Positions 8,570 through 17,117 of a DNA stretch of 64,000 bases are shown here, piece by piece (positions within the stretch are counted from its first letter, which is position 1; each line of letters begins with the position of its first letter). Both the position numbers and the translations under genes were made by a program. The DNA is from UBA11891 sp049890035 (GTDB lineage Bacteria; Bacteroidota; Bacteroidia; Flavobacteriales; Flavobacteriaceae). The stretch spans positions 1 through 64,000 of the forward strand of contig JBMHCG010000032.1 of assembly GCA_049890035.1 (NCBI GenBank), written 5' to 3'. The notes under the pieces were generated by a model that was not told the origin of the DNA, searched no databases, and saw only the letters and a program-made list of their open reading frames with translations.

Positions 8570-9607
8570 CTAAATCCAGCGGAGTATGGTTTCTGATTTT
8601 CGCAGGATTTCTTGCCATTCTTTTTCAGGCTCACTGGCTGCTGTGATACCCCCACCCACATAGATGGCCAATTTTTTAATTCCTAATTCGGCACAGCGTA
8701 AATTGACAAATAATTGCTTTTCTGAGGCCGCTACCGGACCTAAAATACCTGTGTAAAAACGACGGTCATAGGATTCATTTTTATTTATAAAGGCCAAACT
8801 TTTGTCTTTAGGCAATCCCCCAACAGCTGGTGTCGGATGCAATAATTCCAAGACCTGATGCATTGGTATGTGGACATCTTCAATTCGAATATCTGTACAA
8901 AGGTGGACCAAATTCCCAGCTGGTTTGGTATAGCGCTTTGAACAGTGGATCGATGTGCTGGGAAAAACGGTTTCCAATGCATCGACAATAGCGTCTACAA
9001 CCATTTGTTGTTCTTCTCTCTCTTTCTCTGTCCATGCTGGCGATGTCGATTGAGGAAGCGTCCCTGCCAAAGCCACGGTATGCAAACGATGATCTGATTG
9101 AATCAATAAGCGTTCTGGGGAGGCACCCAACCAAGTACCCGTTTGCGGATGATGCCAAAAATAAACCAGAGCATCGGAATGTGCCTTTTCTAAACTGAGA
9201 AACAGCGACAGTGGATCCAGTTCATCTTCCAAGGGACAATCAAACTTTTGGGAAACCACCACTTTTTGAATAGCACCAGAGGCAATGGCCCTTTGAGCTT
9301 TTTCAACCAATGCCAGATGTGCTTCTTTTTCCTGTGGCAATCTGGAAGAAATAGAACCTTTGGAAGCCGGCTGAAAGGATATAGGCCGGTCAAAAAACAT
9401 TTTTTTATCGGCAGGTATACAAAAAAAAAGTGCTGCATCCGAAAAGGAACGCATCACGAAACCAGCTTCTTCCAAAAGTGTCGTTGTGTGTGTTTTCGTA
9501 TCTTCTTGAAAATACAATACAAGCTGTTCGGCACCTGGGGTTCGAAATAGTACAAAGGGTTTTTGTGCCTTCCAAAGCACTTCAAATATGGAACCCAAAG
9601 CCATCAT
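8570..9607 (-). CDS. menF: Isochorismate synthase
   Basis: This enzyme converts chorismate to isochorismate, the committed step to menaquinone. The 345-residue chorismate-binding protein has a C-terminal catalytic domain from about residue 85 (QKVVVSQKFDCPL). It includes GASPERLL, TVALAGTLP, HLCTDIRI and HPTPAVGGLPK, and ends GGGITAASEPEKEWQEI, which contains the metal-binding Glu. The protein is shorter than proteobacterial MenF (about 430) because the N-terminal region is reduced. The start ATG is 1 nt after the thioesterase stop. A salicylate role is unlikely given the men context. Confidence 0.92.
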   Translation of the reverse strand: MMALGSIFEVLWKAQKPFVLFRTPGAEQLVLYFQEDTKTHTTTLLEEAGFVMRSFSDAALFFCIPADKKMFFDRPISFQPASKGSISSRLPQEKEAHLALVEKAQRAIASGAIQKVVVSQKFDCPLEDELDPLSLFLSLEKAHSDALVYFWHHPQTGTWLGASPERLLIQSDHRLHTVALAGTLPQSTSPAWTEKEREEQQMVVDAIVDALETVFPSTSIHCSKRYTKPAGNLVHLCTDIRIEDVHIPMHQVLELLHPTPAVGGLPKDKSLAFINKNESYDRRFYTGILGPVAASEKQLFVNLRCAELGIKKLAIYVGGGITAASEPEKEWQEILRKSETILRWI

Positions 9608-9608
9608 T

Positions 9609-10031
9609 CTAGGTGTTTTTTTTGAAGCGTTTGTAGGTTGACAGCTTGCATAGGGAGATTAGCTGGTCGCTTTCATCGGTCACTCGTATTTCCCATAATT
9701 GAATGGATTTGCCTTGATGAATGGGGCGTGCAGTTGCATAAACGTAACCCGAAGAAATACTCTTCAGGTGATTGGCCGAAATTTCGATTCCACGAACCAT
9801 CACATTGCGTTCTTGGTTAAAAACAAAAACAGCGACACTACCAATACTTTCTGCCAATGCTGCTGTTGCACCTCCGTGCAGGACACCATCCGGTTGATGA
9901 ACACGCGGCGTGACAGGCATACGAGCGGTAATCCAGTCCTCACCAAGATCGATGAATTCAATTTCTAGGGTCTCCATGAGGGTATTGGGAGAAGCAGCGT
10001 TACAAAAAGCTAAAATTTGTTTTTTATCCAT
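9609..10031 (-). CDS. menI: PaaI-family hotdog thioesterase, probable DHNA-CoA thioesterase
   Basis: A 140-residue single hotdog domain. The motif HQPDGVLHGGATAALAES (residues 45-62) contains the HGG oxyanion segment and the catalytic E61 of the PaaI/YdiI type. YdiI-like enzymes hydrolyse DHNA-CoA to DHNA, the step between MenB and MenA. Position as first gene of the men cluster, 1 nt before menF, makes that role likely, though PaaI-type thioesterases are promiscuous. It begins 60 nt after the dnaK stop, with the dnaK terminator in between, so the cluster must have its own promoter there or depend on readthrough. Confidence 0.8.
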   Translation of the reverse strand: MDKKQILAFCNAASPNTLMETLEIEFIDLGEDWITARMPVTPRVHQPDGVLHGGATAALAESIGSVAVFVFNQERNVMVRGIEISANHLKSISSGYVYATARPIHQGKSIQLWEIRVTDESDQLISLCKLSTYKRFKKNT

Positions 10032-10040
10032 TCTGTAAAA

Positions 10041-10075
10041 ATAAAAAACCTCCTCGGTTGGGAGGAGGCTCTTTT
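10041..10075 (-). terminator. Rho-independent terminator of dnaK
   Basis: A perfect 7-bp stem (CCTCCTC at 10049-10055 with GAGGAGG at 10062-10068) encloses a 6-nt loop. On the minus strand it is followed by TTTTTTATTTTT. It lies just after the dnaK stop and before the thioesterase start, separating the chaperone gene from the men cluster. Confidence 0.85.
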
Positions 10076-10090
10076 GCTCAATCCTAGTTT

Positions 10091-11995
10091 TTATTTTACT
10101 TCTTCAAAATCGACATCTTGTACATCGTCAGCACCATCAGCTGATGCCCCTGCGTCAGTTGCTGGGTCGGGTCCTGCTTGCGATTGCCCCTCGGCCTGTG
10201 CTTTGTACATTTCTTCTGAGGCATTTTTCCAGGCTTCATTAATTTTTTCCAAATCGGAATCAATTGTTGCCAGGTCTTTTGCTTCATAGGATTTTTTCAA
10301 AGCTTCAAGAGCAGTCTCTATTGGTTTTTTCTTGTCTTCGGACAATTTGTCTCCGAACTCTTTGAGCTGACTTTCTGTTTGGAAAATCATTTGATCTGCT
10401 GAGTTGAGTTTATCGACTTGCTCTTTGGCTTTTTTATCCGCTTCTGCGTTGGCTTCGGCTTCCTGCTTCATTTTTTCGATTTCTTCTTCAGTCAATCCTG
10501 AGGAAGCCTCGATTCGAATGTCTTGCGATTTACCCGTAGCTTTGTCCTGGGCACTTACCTTGATAATACCGTTGGCATCAATATCAAAGGTCACCTCAAT
10601 CTGGGGGGTACCTCGAGGAGCTGGTGGAATTCCATCCAGGTGAAAACGACCAATAGTTTTGTTATCGGCTGCCATGGATCGTTCCCCCTGCAATACGTGA
10701 ATTTCCACTGATGGTTGATTGTCAGCCGCCGTGGAGAAAACTTGAGATTTTTTGGTTGGAATGGTGGTATTAGCATCAATGAGTTTTGTCATCACACTCC
10801 CCATTGTCTCAATTCCTAGAGAAAGTGGTGTCACATCCAAAAGGAGAACATCTTTGACATCACCTGTCAAAACACCTCCTTGAATGGCTGCTCCAATAGC
10901 TACCACCTCGTCAGGGTTGACCCCTTTGGAAGGTTTTTTACCAAAGAACTTTTCTACTTCTTGTTGTATGATAGGAATCCGTGTGGACCCACCCACTAAA
11001 ATAACTTCATCTATATCACCCGTTGACAAGCCAGCGTCGTCTAACGCTTTTTTTACAGGAGCCATGGATCGCTTTACCAAATCGTCAGCTAGTTGCTCAA
11101 ATTTTGAACGCGTTAAGGTTGTTACCAAGTGTTTTGGTCCAGAATCTGTTGCCGTGACATACGGCAGGTTTATTTCTGTCTGAGCTGATGAGGACAATTC
11201 TATTTTCGCTTTTTCCGCTGCTTCTTTAAGGCGTTGCAGTGCCATCGGATCCTTTCGTAAATCGATCGACTCTGCTTGTTGGAATTCAGCTGCTAGAAAA
11301 TTGATGATGACTTGGTCAAAGTCATCACCTCCCAAATGTGTATCACCATTGGTCGACAACACTTCAAAAACCCCGTCTCCTAGCTCTAATACAGATATAT
11401 CAAACGTTCCCCCACCGAGATCATAAACAGCAATCTTCTTATCACTACCGCCTTTGTCCAGGCCGTAGGCCAGTGCAGCGGCTGTTGGTTCATTGATGAT
11501 TCGTTGCACTTTAAGCCCTGCGATTTCACCTGCTTCTTTCGTGGCTTGTCGTTGAGCGTCATTGAAGTAGGCAGGAACGGTAATTACAGCCTCTGTAACG
11601 TCTTGACCCAAATACTCTTCAGCTGTTTTCTTCATTTTTTGAAGGGTCATGGCGGAAAGTTCCTGGGGCGTATACAGGCGTCCGTCTATATCCACACGAG
11701 GGGTGTCATTGTCTCCTTTAACAACCTTATAGGCTACTGTATTGATTTCATTTTGAGATTCTGAAAATTTGTTCCCCATAAATCTTTTGATAGACGCAAT
11801 GGTTTTGGTCGGATTTGTAACAGCCTGACGCTTGGCAGGGTCCCCTACTTTTATCTCGCCTCCTTCAACAAATCCGATAACCGAAGGTGTGGTTCGTTTT
11901 CCTTCTGCGTTTGGAATCACAACAGGTTCGCTTCCTTCCATTACGGAAACACAAGAATTTGTTGTTCCCAGATCTATTCCTATAATTTTACTCAT
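10091..11995 (-). CDS. dnaK: Molecular chaperone DnaK (Hsp70)
   Basis: DnaK folds and protects proteins in the cytoplasm with DnaJ and GrpE. The protein opens MSKIIGIDLGTTNSCVSVME, so the ATG at 11995 was chosen over a TTG two codons upstream; this gives 634 residues. The nucleotide-binding domain shows IINEPTAAALAYGLDK, AVYDLGGGTFDIS and VGGSTRIP. The substrate-binding domain follows from about residue 390 (LLDVTPLSLGIETMG). A helical lid and an acidic tail ending DVQDVDFEEVK complete it. It is monocistronic here, with its own terminator and an upstream palindrome; no dnaJ or grpE is adjacent. Confidence 0.97.
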   Translation of the reverse strand: MSKIIGIDLGTTNSCVSVMEGSEPVVIPNAEGKRTTPSVIGFVEGGEIKVGDPAKRQAVTNPTKTIASIKRFMGNKFSESQNEINTVAYKVVKGDNDTPRVDIDGRLYTPQELSAMTLQKMKKTAEEYLGQDVTEAVITVPAYFNDAQRQATKEAGEIAGLKVQRIINEPTAAALAYGLDKGGSDKKIAVYDLGGGTFDISVLELGDGVFEVLSTNGDTHLGGDDFDQVIINFLAAEFQQAESIDLRKDPMALQRLKEAAEKAKIELSSSAQTEINLPYVTATDSGPKHLVTTLTRSKFEQLADDLVKRSMAPVKKALDDAGLSTGDIDEVILVGGSTRIPIIQQEVEKFFGKKPSKGVNPDEVVAIGAAIQGGVLTGDVKDVLLLDVTPLSLGIETMGSVMTKLIDANTTIPTKKSQVFSTAADNQPSVEIHVLQGERSMAADNKTIGRFHLDGIPPAPRGTPQIEVTFDIDANGIIKVSAQDKATGKSQDIRIEASSGLTEEEIEKMKQEAEANAEADKKAKEQVDKLNSADQMIFQTESQLKEFGDKLSEDKKKPIETALEALKKSYEAKDLATIDSDLEKINEAWKNASEEMYKAQAEGQSQAGPDPATDAGASADGADDVQDVDFEEVK

Positions 11996-12052
11996 ATCCA
12001 AATTTTAAATTCTTGAAAAGCTATAGTCAATGATTATGCCATCTCAAGAATA

Positions 12053-12067
12053 CTGACAGCTTGTCAG
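12053..12067. promoter_or_regulatory. Palindrome upstream of dnaK, possible heat-shock operator
   Basis: CTGACA-GCT-TGTCAG is an inverted repeat with perfect 6-bp arms. It is centred about 65 nt before the dnaK ATG and 21 nt after the stop of the DinB-like gene. It is not the CIRCE element (TTAGCACTC-N9-GAGTGCTAA). Its position before a chaperone gene suggests an operator or stress-promoter part, but this is inference. Confidence 0.45.
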
Positions 12068-12087
12068 AAACCGTTTGTGTGTGATCT

Positions 12088-12675
12088 CTATGGGCTATTC
12101 TTGCCCATAAATACATTGACCTTTGGATCTATAGGATTGCCTGTTGTACGACGAAAACTCACCAGCTGTCCGGTATGGTATAGGGCATCGGACAACGGGC
12201 CATTCAGGGTGTGCCAATAGGGAAATGTGGTCGTTTTTTCGGATCGCTGAAATCGGACTGTGTGGGTCTCTAGTGTTCCGGTTTCCAATTTTTGTATGCC
12301 TTCAATAGCCTCTTGTAAATTTTTTAACGTTCCCTCACGAAGTTCTTGATAACTCATTTGGGAGAAATCTTGAGGACGTATGTTGGGAGCATTGGTACTG
12401 GTATTTTTCACTACCTCAGAGAGCCCGTACAGATGCTGCAATGTTTGTAAAGTGGATTGGGCCTCGGGACTCGGACGGTAATTCAAATCTTCTAATCGCA
12501 GTTCTTTACTGGCCCAGTAATATCGATATCCCAAACCGCTTATCATACGGATAATTACATTTTCAGGGGTAAATGCACTGGGGTAGGCACCAATTTCTTG
12601 GAAAGGTAGAACAGCTCTGTCTTGAGCTTGGCTAAATTGCATCGCAAACAAACAAATAAAAGTCATTTTTCTCAT
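12088..12675 (-). CDS. Secreted DinB-like (four-helix) protein
   Basis: The start at 12675 gives a 195-residue protein opening with a signal peptide (MRKMTFICLFAMQFSQAQ). A longer frame to 12729 was rejected because a consensus promoter lies between the two starts. The rest resembles DinB/YfiT-type four-helix proteins: FTPENVIIRMISGLGYRYYW, then a WHTLNGPLSDALYHTGQLVSFRR segment with histidines that often bind a metal. Function is unknown; some relatives are thiol-dependent enzymes. Export to the periplasm is predicted. It stands alone, divergent from panB. Confidence 0.7.
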   Translation of the reverse strand: MRKMTFICLFAMQFSQAQDRAVLPFQEIGAYPSAFTPENVIIRMISGLGYRYYWASKELRLEDLNYRPSPEAQSTLQTLQHLYGLSEVVKNTSTNAPNIRPQDFSQMSYQELREGTLKNLQEAIEGIQKLETGTLETHTVRFQRSEKTTTFPYWHTLNGPLSDALYHTGQLVSFRRTTGNPIDPKVNVFMGKNSP

Positions 12676-12698
12676 TCGGATTGGGTATAAAAACCAAC

Positions 12699-12731
12699 CA
12701 AAGATAAAGATTCCTTCGAGGGCAATCAAAA
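12699..12731 (-). promoter_or_regulatory. Bacteroidota-type promoter for the DinB-like gene
   Basis: On the minus strand, TTTTG (12731-12727) and TATCTTTG (12706-12699) are separated by 20 nt. This is an exact match to the Bacteroidota -33/-7 pattern TTTG...TAnnTTTG. It lies about 25 nt before the ATG at 12675 and supports that start. Confidence 0.7.
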
Positions 12732-12737
12732 GCTATG

Positions 12738-12745
12738 TATCTTTG
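12738..12745 (+). promoter_or_regulatory. -7 box for panB
   Basis: TATCTTTG matches TAnnTTTG exactly and lies 24 nt before the ATG at 12770. No clear TTG is seen at the -33 distance, so this is a half-supported promoter. It argues against the earlier ATG at 12743, which falls inside it. Confidence 0.45.
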
Positions 12746-12769
12746 AAAAAGAAAACTGGATACCACTAC

Positions 12770-13588
12770 ATGTCAAAGGCAAAAAAGAACTACACCCGTG
12801 TAACCACCGCTTCCTTGCAAGAAATGAAAGCCAATGGTGACAAAATAGCCATGCTTACTGCCTATGATTACACTTTAGCAAATTTGGTTGACCGGGCTGG
12901 AGTAGACGTAATCCTCGTCGGAGATTCTGCTTCTAATGTGATGGCCGGGCATGAAACAACACTTCCTATTACATTAGATCAAATGATCTATCATGCCAGT
13001 AGTGTTGTTCGTGCAGCCAAACGAGCCCTGATTGTGGTTGATCTCCCCTTTGGAACCTACCAATCCGATTCCAAAGAAGCCTTGCGCTCTGCTATTCGTA
13101 TTATGAAAGAATCGGGTGCCCATGCCGTCAAAGTAGAAGGCGGTCACCAAATAAAAGCTTCGATTGAACGAATCGTTCAGGCAGGGATACCTGTAATGGG
13201 TCATTTGGGGCTTACCCCACAATCGATCTACAAATTTGGTACATACACCGTACGCGCTCGAGAGGAACAAGAAGCCCAGCAACTGCTTGAAGATGCAGTC
13301 TTATTGGAAAAACTCGGATGTTTTGGAATCGTACTTGAAAAAATACCTGCAGAATTGGCACAACAAGTAGCACAAAATGTTCGTATTCCAGTAATTGGAA
13401 TTGGTGCCGGTAGCGGTGTCGATGGACAGGTATTGGTCCTTCACGATATGTTGGGAATGACCAAAGAATTTAGCCCCCGTTTTCTCAGACGCTATCTGGA
13501 TTTGGATAGTGCTATCCGAACTGCAGTGACCCAATACACTTCGGATGTTAAAAACCAAGATTTTCCCAACGAACAAGAAAAATACTAG
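12770..13588 (+). CDS. panB: 3-Methyl-2-oxobutanoate hydroxymethyltransferase
   Basis: PanB makes ketopantoate from 2-oxoisovalerate and methylene-THF in pantothenate/CoA synthesis. The chosen start MSKAKKNYTRVTTASLQEMK gives 272 residues, the usual family length. Visible motifs are MLTAYDYTLANLVDRAGVD, the metal-binding VGDSASNVMAGHETTLPITLD, VKVEGG, MGHLGLTPQS and VIGIGAGSGVDGQVLVLHDMLG. The substrate, 2-oxoisovalerate, comes from the ilv pathway 20 kb away. The rluA-type gene follows directly after the stop codon. Confidence 0.95.
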   Translation: MSKAKKNYTRVTTASLQEMKANGDKIAMLTAYDYTLANLVDRAGVDVILVGDSASNVMAGHETTLPITLDQMIYHASSVVRAAKRALIVVDLPFGTYQSDSKEALRSAIRIMKESGAHAVKVEGGHQIKASIERIVQAGIPVMGHLGLTPQSIYKFGTYTVRAREEQEAQQLLEDAVLLEKLGCFGIVLEKIPAELAQQVAQNVRIPVIGIGAGSGVDGQVLVLHDMLGMTKEFSPRFLRRYLDLDSAIRTAVTQYTSDVKNQDFPNEQEKY

Positions 13589-14266
13589 ATGCAAGAGAGA
13601 ATCCTTTATGAGGACAATCATCTTCTAATCGTAAACAAATTATCTGGAGAATTGGTCCAAGGCGACCAAACGGGAGACCTCCCCTTGGTAGAAATGTTAA
13701 AATACTACCTTAAAGAAAAATACAACAAACCCGGCAACGTATTTTTAGGAGTTGTCCATCGGTTGGATCGACCTACCAGTGGTGCTGTAATTTTTGCTCG
13801 TACCTCAAAAGCACTGACACGATTGAATCGTCAATTGGCCCAACGTGAAATAGACAAAACCTATTGGGCGATCATTCCCCAAGGACTCAAAAAAGAATCG
13901 GGAGAATTGAGACACTGGCTGGTTCGCAATCCAAAAAAAAACAAATCTTTTGCCTTTACTAGCGAACAAAAAGACAGCAAAATAGCCGTCTTGCAGTATC
14001 AAACCTTACATTCCTTTGATCGGTATCAGCTACTCGAAATACAGTTAGAGACTGGTCGGCACCATCAAATCCGTACCCAATTGGCAAGCCTAGGATTTCC
14101 CATCAAGGGAGATTTAAAATACGGTGCTGCACGGAGCAATTCCGACGGTTCCATAGACTTGCATGCCAGCAAATTAACCTTTACGCATCCAGTAAAAAAA
14201 GAGCAGCTCAACATTGTGGCACCCGTTCCTAAAAAACCTTTGTGGTTGTCCGTTCCTTTCGATTGA
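13589..14266 (+). CDS. RluA-family RNA pseudouridine synthase
   Basis: A 225-residue pseudouridine synthase without an S4 domain. The catalytic Asp is D60 in HRLDRPTSGAVIFART, and the second family motif LETGRHHQIRTQL is near residue 150. It isomerises uridine in rRNA or tRNA; the exact site is not predictable. The ATG immediately follows the panB stop (TAG-ATG), implying co-transcription. The last 38 nt overlap the convergent gene on the other strand. Confidence 0.88.
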   Translation: MQERILYEDNHLLIVNKLSGELVQGDQTGDLPLVEMLKYYLKEKYNKPGNVFLGVVHRLDRPTSGAVIFARTSKALTRLNRQLAQREIDKTYWAIIPQGLKKESGELRHWLVRNPKKNKSFAFTSEQKDSKIAVLQYQTLHSFDRYQLLEIQLETGRHHQIRTQLASLGFPIKGDLKYGAARSNSDGSIDLHASKLTFTHPVKKEQLNIVAPVPKKPLWLSVPFD

Positions 14267-15800
14267 GCACCAGGGCTTTTTCTCGAATAATTTCAGCGAC
14301 ACTACGGTTTTCAATTCTACTTTCCAACCATGATAAAATGTCCAAATAAAGAAAAGAGCGGCGCTCATAGGGGTCGCTTTCAAAGACCGATAGTTCTTCG
14401 TGAAATTCTTTAAAAGCCGCCTTAAGTTCATGCGGATAAATATTACTTAATTTTTTTACAAAACGAATCATGGCTTTTTGCACTTCATGCAAATCATCCA
14501 TTTTGATCAAAAACTTGAAGGTTTCACGCATATGAGTTTCCAGATGGTAATCAAAGCCTGCCTCGTAGTGGGCTACTAAATTTAAAACACGCGTAAAACA
14601 GAGCAAATCCTCCCGCATTTTTAAATGCTTATTGGAAACGATTTTATTGAGGTAAAGAATGCAATCTTCGTGTGCTCCTTGACCAAAATACACGCAGGCA
14701 ATCTTATAATAAAAAACCATGATATGATGTGGATCAATTCGGTTTTGGTGTTTTGCTATGCCGTCCAAAACCTCAGGTATCATTTTCGCAGCCAAATCAA
14801 AATTTCCCTCCATAAAAAGTAAATTAAAACGATTGCTAAACTGATAGAGGAAAATTAGAGAATCCAAATTTTCGTTTTTCGGAAAAATATCGGATTGCGT
14901 TACCGCTTCCATTTTATTAAGTACTTCTTTGAATTTGCCGGGGTATTTGATCAACGAAAGAGATTCCAATAAGTAATGGTACCCTTTGAGATAAAAGACA
15001 GGATTCAAAGGAATCATGTCCGGTTGTTGGTCAAATAGCTCAACCCATTTTAATGCATGCTTATAACTTGACAAAAAATCTTGTGTCAGAAAACCATACC
15101 AAACATGGGCTTTATTGAACCATAGCTTTTCACGAAATCCTACCTGATCCATATTTACCTTTGGAAGGTTTTCGTAAAAAAACTTGGTGATTTCACGAAA
15201 TTCATCATCACTTTTGGCATAGCCTGCTTTGATTAATTTTTCATATAAGCGCAAGGATAAATTAGATAACTGACTTGACAGAACATTATGTGCAACCAAC
15301 ATTTCAGCATCCATCACCAAAGTATCCGTTCGATTACTGAGACTGCGCGTAATGTACTGGGATTCGATAATTTTTTCAAATTCTACAATCTCATAGGCAA
15401 CATATTTTTCCTCTTGTCGCAGCGCAGTTGTTTTGGCCTTTTCAAGTAATTTCAAACTTTGTCGGTACAATCCTTTTTGATACAGAATAGTGGCAAAATC
15501 AAGTTGTTCACGAATCTGAACACGTGCATTTTTGTGTACAGGATTCAAACGAAGGCTGATCAGAATCTGCTTGTACAAATGTGCCTTTAAATTTGATAAT
15601 TGCTGCTTGGTTACGATCCCCTTTTGAAGAATAATGCTTTCGTTATACCGATCGGATTTATCCATCAAATTGAACAAATTCAGAAATTTAGAATCTGAAT
15701 TGGACCCCATTCTACCTACAAAAAGTTTAAATTGTCGTTTTTCTGATTTGGTCAATGATTTTATCAGAGAAAAAAGATTATCTTTTGGTTCGTTTGTCAT
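14229..15800 (-). CDS. Conserved Bacteroidota protein of unknown function, helical-repeat-like
   Basis: A 523-residue soluble protein, rich in Leu, Phe and Lys and almost certainly all-helical. It has several TPR-like helix pairs (for example NAHVWYGFLTQDFLSSYKHA and KIACVYFGQGAHEDCILYLN). The N-terminus LFSLIKSLTKSEKRQFKLF resembles a lineage-specific family that I recall from many Bacteroidota genomes (LIxSLTKxEKRYFK), none with known function. There is no signal peptide or membrane segment. Its 3' end overlaps the RluA-type gene by 38 nt in convergent orientation, and it is divergent from leuA. Confidence 0.6.
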   Translation of the reverse strand: MTNEPKDNLFSLIKSLTKSEKRQFKLFVGRMGSNSDSKFLNLFNLMDKSDRYNESIILQKGIVTKQQLSNLKAHLYKQILISLRLNPVHKNARVQIREQLDFATILYQKGLYRQSLKLLEKAKTTALRQEEKYVAYEIVEFEKIIESQYITRSLSNRTDTLVMDAEMLVAHNVLSSQLSNLSLRLYEKLIKAGYAKSDDEFREITKFFYENLPKVNMDQVGFREKLWFNKAHVWYGFLTQDFLSSYKHALKWVELFDQQPDMIPLNPVFYLKGYHYLLESLSLIKYPGKFKEVLNKMEAVTQSDIFPKNENLDSLIFLYQFSNRFNLLFMEGNFDLAAKMIPEVLDGIAKHQNRIDPHHIMVFYYKIACVYFGQGAHEDCILYLNKIVSNKHLKMREDLLCFTRVLNLVAHYEAGFDYHLETHMRETFKFLIKMDDLHEVQKAMIRFVKKLSNIYPHELKAAFKEFHEELSVFESDPYERRSFLYLDILSWLESRIENRSVAEIIREKALVLNRKERTTTKVF

Positions 15801-15942
15801 TGTAATGATTCTATAAGCAAATTACTGTATTTTAGCTTTTTAATCCAAAAATTTATCAGGCGGATGTTGTAATAAATTGAGCGTATTTAACAAGGTAGCC
15901 TAGAGACAAACTACTTTCGTAAAACCGTTCTCAAAAGTACCC

Positions 15943-17097
15943 ATGGCAAAAGAAAAAGTCGACATATTTGATACAACCCTTCGCGACGGAGAACAAGTCC
16001 CTGGTTGCAAACTAGATGCTGCTTCAAAATTGGAAATAGCTGCGCGTCTGGACGAACTGGGAGTGGACATCATTGAGGCGGGTTTTCCCATTTCGAGTCC
16101 TGGTGATTTCAAAGCCGTCGATGATATTTCCAAATTGGTCAAAAACGCTCGGGTATGCGGTCTTACACGCGCTGTCGAAAAAGACATTAATGTAGCTGCT
16201 GATGCCCTAAAGCATGCGAAAAGACCACGAATACACACGGGTATAGGAACTTCCGATTCCCACATTCGATTCAAATTCAACGCAACCAGAGAAGAAGTGA
16301 TCGAGCGTGCTTTTAGAGCCGTAAAGCATGCCAAGTCTTTTGTTGAAGATGTTGAGTTTTATGCCGAAGATGCAGGAAGAACAGACAATGATTTTCTTGC
16401 CAAGGTGTGTGAAAAAGTGATCGAAGCAGGAGCCACCGTCTTGAATATTCCGGATACAACTGGCTATTGCCTACCCGAACAATATGGGGCCAAAATCAAA
16501 TACCTAATCGATCATGTTAAGGGAATTGAAAAAGCAACTTTGTCATGTCACTGCCATAACGATTTGGGATTGGCAACGGCCAACTCAATTGCTGGCGTCA
16601 TCAATGGTGCCCGACAAATTGAATGCACCATCAACGGAGTCGGAGAACGCGCGGGGAATACGGCCCTAGAAGAAGTAGTTATGATACTTCGTCAACACGA
16701 ACACCTGAATTTGGATACCAATATAAATGCTACTTTATTGAACGATACCAGCCGAATGGTGTCTGATAGCATGGGCATGCCTGTACAACCTAATAAGGCG
16801 ATCGTTGGAGCCAATGCCTTTGCTCACAGTTCGGGTATCCATCAGGATGGTGTCATCAAAAAGAGAGAAACCTATGAAATTATCAATCCGGCCGATGTGG
16901 GAGTCAATGAATCAGCCATTATACTCACGGCCCGAAGCGGTCGTGCTGCATTGGCCTACCGAGCCAAAAATATAGGTTTTGAATTGGACAAAAAACAATT
17001 AGATAAAGTCTATGTTGAATTCTTACGCGTTGCAGACCAACAAAAAGAAGTCAATGACAAAGACTTACCACATATTATACAAGCCAGTAAAATCTAA
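15943..17097 (+). CDS. leuA: 2-Isopropylmalate synthase, short form without regulatory domain
   Basis: LeuA condenses acetyl-CoA with 2-oxoisovalerate, the first step of leucine synthesis. The 384-residue protein has the catalytic TIM barrel: FDTTLRDGEQVPG (residues 9-21), GIGTSDSHIRFK, VEFYAEDAGRTD, the metal-binding CHCHNDLGLATAN, and NGVGERAGNTALEE. It then has part of the subdomain II segment GIHQDGVIK. It ends where the ~120-residue LeuA allosteric domain would begin, so classical leucine feedback through that domain is not expected. First gene of leuA-leuC-leuD-cimA-leuB. Confidence 0.9.
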   Translation: MAKEKVDIFDTTLRDGEQVPGCKLDAASKLEIAARLDELGVDIIEAGFPISSPGDFKAVDDISKLVKNARVCGLTRAVEKDINVAADALKHAKRPRIHTGIGTSDSHIRFKFNATREEVIERAFRAVKHAKSFVEDVEFYAEDAGRTDNDFLAKVCEKVIEAGATVLNIPDTTGYCLPEQYGAKIKYLIDHVKGIEKATLSCHCHNDLGLATANSIAGVINGARQIECTINGVGERAGNTALEEVVMILRQHEHLNLDTNINATLLNDTSRMVSDSMGMPVQPNKAIVGANAFAHSSGIHQDGVIKKRETYEIINPADVGVNESAIILTARSGRAALAYRAKNIGFELDKKQLDKVYVEFLRVADQQKEVNDKDLPHIIQASKI

Positions 17098-17117
17098 TCA
17101 ATTAAGCAAACAGTTCT

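Noticed and set aside
8530..8661. 44-codon N-terminal extension of MenD
   Set aside because: It runs through the menF stop and reads unlike MenD; the ATG at 8529 gives the usual N-terminus.
12676..12729. Longer start for the DinB-like protein
   Set aside because: A consensus promoter lies inside this stretch and the downstream ATG gives a proper signal peptide.
15801..15942. Leucine leader peptide before leuA
   Set aside because: ATG codons here open frames of only two to three codons; no terminator-like hairpin is present.
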